A stretch of DNA of 64,000 bases from Zonotrichia leucophrys gambelii (lineage: Eukaryota > Chordata > Aves > Passeriformes > Passerellidae). This document shows, in pieces, positions 59,701 to 64,000 of this stretch. The DNA lies in assembly GCF_028769735.1 (NCBI RefSeq), contig NC_088171.1, forward strand, positions 133,409,033 through 133,473,032. The letters run 5' to 3'. Under the pieces are notes generated by a model that was not told where the DNA came from, made no database searches, and was given only the letters and a program-made list of their open reading frames with translations. A program made the position numbers and the translations under genes. Each line of letters starts with the position of its first letter. Position 1 is the first letter of the stretch.

Positions 59701-62700
59701 TTCAGACTGGCATCAACTGCCTTGAATTATGTCAAAAGGCAGGTATCCTGAAGGTTTCTCTGCAAAAAGCATTACATAAAGATGTGGAGACAGCTCAAAT
59801 TACTTCCCAACACACCTAAATGAGTCAGATAAAAGGAACATTTTTCACTGCATTTTATGCCCAAGAAGCTGAGGCTTGCAGTTGAACAGAGACTCATCAT
59901 TGTTATGGCCCCAGTGCCTTTGCTCTCAGCCCAGAGCCAGCATCTTCTTTCTACACAAGACAAGTTATCTTGAATTTGGGTTCATCTCAGGAGAGAGGGA
60001 GGGAGTGAAAGGTGTCTCCTTCACTTGGATGAACTACGGTACAGGTGGAAAAGTTACAATATTTTTATTTTACTTTTAAATGAAGTGTTAAAAAATCTGC
60101 CAGGCAGAATATTTTTTCAGCTTTCTTTCCTAACCCTAGAGTGGCTGTAAAACCTCAGCAGTTAAAAATGTTTTCTCTGGCTCCAAGTCTCATGCATCCA
60201 TAAAAATTACATTTTAAATAAAGAAAACATGTTTTGTTCCAGCTCCAGAGTGGCTCGAAGACATTACATATTTTCTAAAAATGCATTTAATTCTCATTTT
60301 AAAAATCCTTCAATGCACCATGACTGAATAATTTGTTGAAAACTCTATATATGTTCTAATCTTCAATTTATCAACCTTAAACCAGCATTTTGGGATCTGG
60401 TAGAAGAACAGCCTTAGATTGAAAACCTTTCATAGTTTCCCCTGACCACATTTAGTTCATGGCCTCTCTGGGGATGTCTGGGCTGGATTTTGTGTTGTGT
60501 GAGAAGTAGAGCTCCCCTTGTTTTTAAGTAAAGTCCAGATATTTTTCAGAGAGCCTGAAAAGTTTTGAGACCTCATGCCTTAGAGAAATGTCACCAAACA
60601 TTTCTGCCTCTTTGACTAAAGCTGTGATTGTCCTTCTCTGAGCAGAAGGGAGGGTCTCATGAGATGTGTAGCTCTTTCAGAAAGGATCCATCCTTAGAAA
60701 TGAACTGCATTATTTCCATTGTTCCTTCCAAGCTCCAGTAAAGGCTCCCTCTTCAATCTTGAGCAAGTGACTGAACCATTTTCATTTCATTTCCTTCTTT
60801 GCAGAATGGGAAAACTAATTTTTACTGGCCTTAAGGCATATCGTGCAGAGATCAATTCTCATGCTTTCAGCAGGCAGCATTTTGCAAATGCCTGTTTTAA
60901 TGGAGCTGCTCTGAGTGAGGACAGGGGAGGAGAATGGATGCTCAGATTGCCCATGAGGAGAGGTTGTAGGAGAGGGTTTGCAGGGCACAGAGCCTGTGCC
61001 CTCTCTCTCTGCTGGTCCCTGAGCTTTACTGTGTCTCACTGGAGGCAAGGGACAAAGATGAAATTAGGGGTTAGAGGGTAAGAGCTCCCTCCAAGGATGG
61101 CTATGACTATATAAAGCTGTCTTCTGCTTTGTTCTCCATTTCTAACTCTTCTAAGGGCCTCCAAAACTTATTCTCTGAGAGATCACATACATTATGGATT
61201 ATTTTTCCCTTGCTCTCCCTCCATGTTCTTGCCAAAATGTTTTTTTCTGTAAAATTCTTTTACAACACCTCACAGGCAGTTTGGGTGTTGCCTGTCACTC
61301 ACAGTCATGTATGACGAGGTAACCACCATATCTTCATTCCTCAGATAAAACACATCCCAACCAGCACAGCCTCTGGTACATATCAGGTTCATCTGGGGCT
61401 TTGAAACAAAAATTTGGGAAGGGACTGATGAGAAGAGTTACTCAAAAGAGTACAAGAAATAATCTGAGTATCTTTAGGTTCAACCAGCCCCTTCCCACTG
61501 AAGCTGACTGGGAGTATTTTTCGCCTCCATGGAGAGTGGTATGCAGCTCCAACTTTTCTTCCTGACTCATGTCATAAGTCAATGAGAGCTGTGGGATAAA
61601 AAATGATGCCTCACAAGAGGTAGCTCCATCACCAGCTCCTGTGAGCTCAGAGCACAGCAAAGTTGCCCAGGCAGCCTTTGCCTCTCTACAACCAAGACAC
61701 AGGGCACACACAGCCAGCAGTGCCCTGCTTTCAAAGGTGAACCTGCTGCCCACCATTCACAGAGCTCAGCCAATTCCCTGCTGTTGGAGCTCTTCTGGGC
61801 ACTCCTGGAAATGGTCTGCATTTGCTTGCAAAACTTCTTAATATCTTTTTATATATTGAAAATTAAAAGCTGCCAGCAAGAGCAAATGGACTACAGCCAT
61901 CTACAGTTGGAATATAGTGAAAGGCATACATCTTTATTTTTTTATATAAAGTAATTTTAATTTAATGCCTGGAAGAGCCTGCTGTTATCTTCTAAGATTC
62001 TCAGTTCTGCTTAATATGAAGTGTTATAAACATGGTTAAGCAGTATCTGTTTATGTCGGAAGTCTAAGGGAATAAAAATATTTTCACAGGTCTGCTAAAA
62101 AAATGCCGTGATCAGCTCTTCCTCATGCTAAAGAGCACTGATCTTATGGATGGCCACAAAAGTCACAGTCTCTCTTTAGTAGAGAGGAGCTGGAATACTT
62201 ATTTCTTCCCTGAACAAAGGACTGTCACATTCCCTCTAAAATAATGAGCATTATTTATTCATGTACAAATAATTTAAGTGCTGAATGAAGCCATCCCAAA
62301 CATTGTCTATTAATCAAAGACTAGAGAGACAGCTCTCAGTTACCACATCACTGTTTTGCTAGATTCCTGATTCCTGCATCCCAACCAGAAGAAGCACATT
62401 GTCACCTTTTTGCTAGAGGTGACTACCAGAGCTGAAGGAGTAAAAGGCCAGGGTGGTTTTGTGAGCTGTGTACAGGGGACTCTGCATTTGCTGCTTCACC
62501 TGACTGGTTGTTTATGAGATCTCAGCAATCCCCCCACTGCCATGGGGCAGGGTGTCTGTGACGTGAACACAACCCACGGCAGTACCAAATGTTGCCACTG
62601 AGAATTAATTGTCTTTTGTTACATCAATTTAATGAACTGTTTTTCAGGGACATCTGGCTTCCCTGCCTGAGGGTGGGGGAAAAGGTGGACTACTGAGAAA

Positions 62701-64000
62701 GCAGGAAAATGCTGCTCTTCAGCACATTTTGTCTCAAATATTCCTATTGCTATTGCTTGCTGATATGGCCCCACTGTCCTACGGGGGATGATTGATCCAC
62801 ACTGCTACATGTTCTCTATCCGACATCTCCACGCACAATCTTCTCCCACATTCCTCATGTTTACACTACATTACACTGCAGAGTCCACTTAAGGCTTTTC
62901 CCTGGTTTTCACGATCTCTGCTAAGCTCTTTTCTCCTCTAAGAAGACCTCACTACAACACACACAAACACTGACCAGGGCAGAGTGATTCTTGCCATCAT
63001 TTCCTGCATTAGCACAGAGGATCAGTGTCTCTCTAGAAGTGGGACCTTATTTTTACTAAATGGCCTGTGAAAGCATTTCCATTAGAGATGGTTTGGTGTA
63101 TTATAACTAAGTGGACGGAACAGAGTGAATTTACCCAGGAAAATTTGGATCAGACAGCACATCTGGTTTTCATTGAAATCCTCAACTTTACTAAAACAAA
63201 GAGTCCAGCTGAGTCAATAGAGACTCAAGGAAGGCAGGTGGTTGACGTGATTGCAAGAGAAACAGGATCAAAACATGAACATCATCTGAAGCTTCAGTTC
63301 AGATCATTCCTGGAAAGCATTTATGCATCCAGTTAGTAGAAATGAATGAGTAAAAGGATTGCTTGTAAGTGCTGAGTGCACAAAGAATTGTTTCTCTGAA
63401 ATGTTTTTTTCTTTCCTTTCTTCATAAATCTTAGTATCAGGTGAGTCAGCCTAACCACTGCACAAGTCTCAAAAAATACATGAGCCATTTGCAGTGGGTA
63501 ACATGACCACACTCAGCTTCCTAGGAGCCACACCAGACAGACCGACTGCTACTTGTGCAGAGGCACAGGACATCCAACTTAGCTGTCAGTGCTTGGGAAG
63601 AGTTTTGAGAGGGATGAATAATGCCAGGACTGAAGCATGGCTGAAAGCTTTGTTCTGAAAGCAGTCACAATATGCAGCATCTGCTGCTGCAGCTTCAGGG
63701 AACAACAGCCATGAAAAAAGAAATTTTCCCTCATCTGTTAGTGCTCACCACTGTCCCTGGTGATATGGGATTCCAGGACAACAAAGTCCTTCCATTTCTA
63801 AAAAGATTAAACCTTCATAATGTGGGAGATGTGTTCTGCATAGTGGGCACATTAGGCCCTGTAGCAGTTTGTCCTGGATATCCTGGATATCCCACTAGAT
63901 CTGGAAAATATTTATTGAGGAAAGAGATGCTGCCATAAGAAAAAAATATTGGGACTGCCATGGAGCACTGAACATTTTTCTCAGACACCAGGTGCTTTGA
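56768..64000. other. Unique sequence, no gene recognised
   Basis: About 7.2 kb without a repeat hallmark. Two frames stand out from the background by composition only: 58043-58228 on minus (61 codons, strong Kozak context) and 63067-63336 on plus (89 codons). Neither shows a known domain. Confidence 0.45.

Noticed and set aside
1..64000. CRISPR arrays, bacterial operons, rRNA or tRNA genes
   Set aside because: None of the hallmarks were seen. CR1 and LTR content shows a bird nuclear genome, where short tandem units are minisatellites or retroelement duplications.

Overview
The window is 64 kb of vertebrate, almost certainly avian, DNA. The evidence is several fragments of CR1, the dominant bird LINE, with its reverse-transcriptase reading frame and its characteristic 3' end. 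There are also several endogenous-retrovirus LTRs whose sequences I recognise from memory as families common in songbird genomes. A passerine is my best guess, but it rests on recall and not on a search. Base composition is AT-leaning, CpG is rare, and codon-scale reading frames are short outside repeats. I found no host protein-coding exon I can name, no rRNA, no tRNA and no CRISPR. The window reads as an intergenic region or a very large intron.

Layout. 1-3087 is unique sequence. 3088-8010 is a repeat cluster: a minus-strand solo LTR with a perfect 17-bp hairpin, a plus-strand solo LTR with TGTCCTGG/CCAGGACA ends, a ~1.1-kb plus-strand LTR, and two CR1 fragments. At 10124-14790 an old minus-strand CR1 is split by a young, nearly intact but coding-deficient endogenous retrovirus (10288-13634). 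This element has two 620-bp LTRs that differ at two positions by eye, a primer-binding site, a polypurine tract and a 5-bp target duplication. Its internal region is only 2.1 kb. It holds a duplicated LTR-edge/primer-site segment, a tandem array of RNA-hairpin units, a CpG-rich block and a fragment of an env tail, with no intact gag, pol or env. A related solo LTR with a perfect 6-bp target duplication lies at 19642-20260, and a decayed minus-strand LTR at 21744-22147. 22148-55578 is mostly unique sequence broken by one CR1 (36650-37235), simple repeats and a palindromic TAGTCT/AGACTA repeat cluster. At 55579-56767 a minus-strand LTR related to the one at 4837 carries a 40-bp minisatellite. 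56768-64000 is unique sequence.

The functional story is mobile-element history: CR1 insertion, later ERV insertion into it, and reduction of related insertions to solo LTRs by LTR-LTR recombination. The most unusual object is the coding-deficient ERV, which keeps or duplicates the cis-acting RNA signals while having lost its genes, as expected of an element mobilised in trans. A few unique-sequence segments look like possible conserved regulatory DNA or small exons. These are listed as findings with low confidence because no alignment or transcript data could be used.
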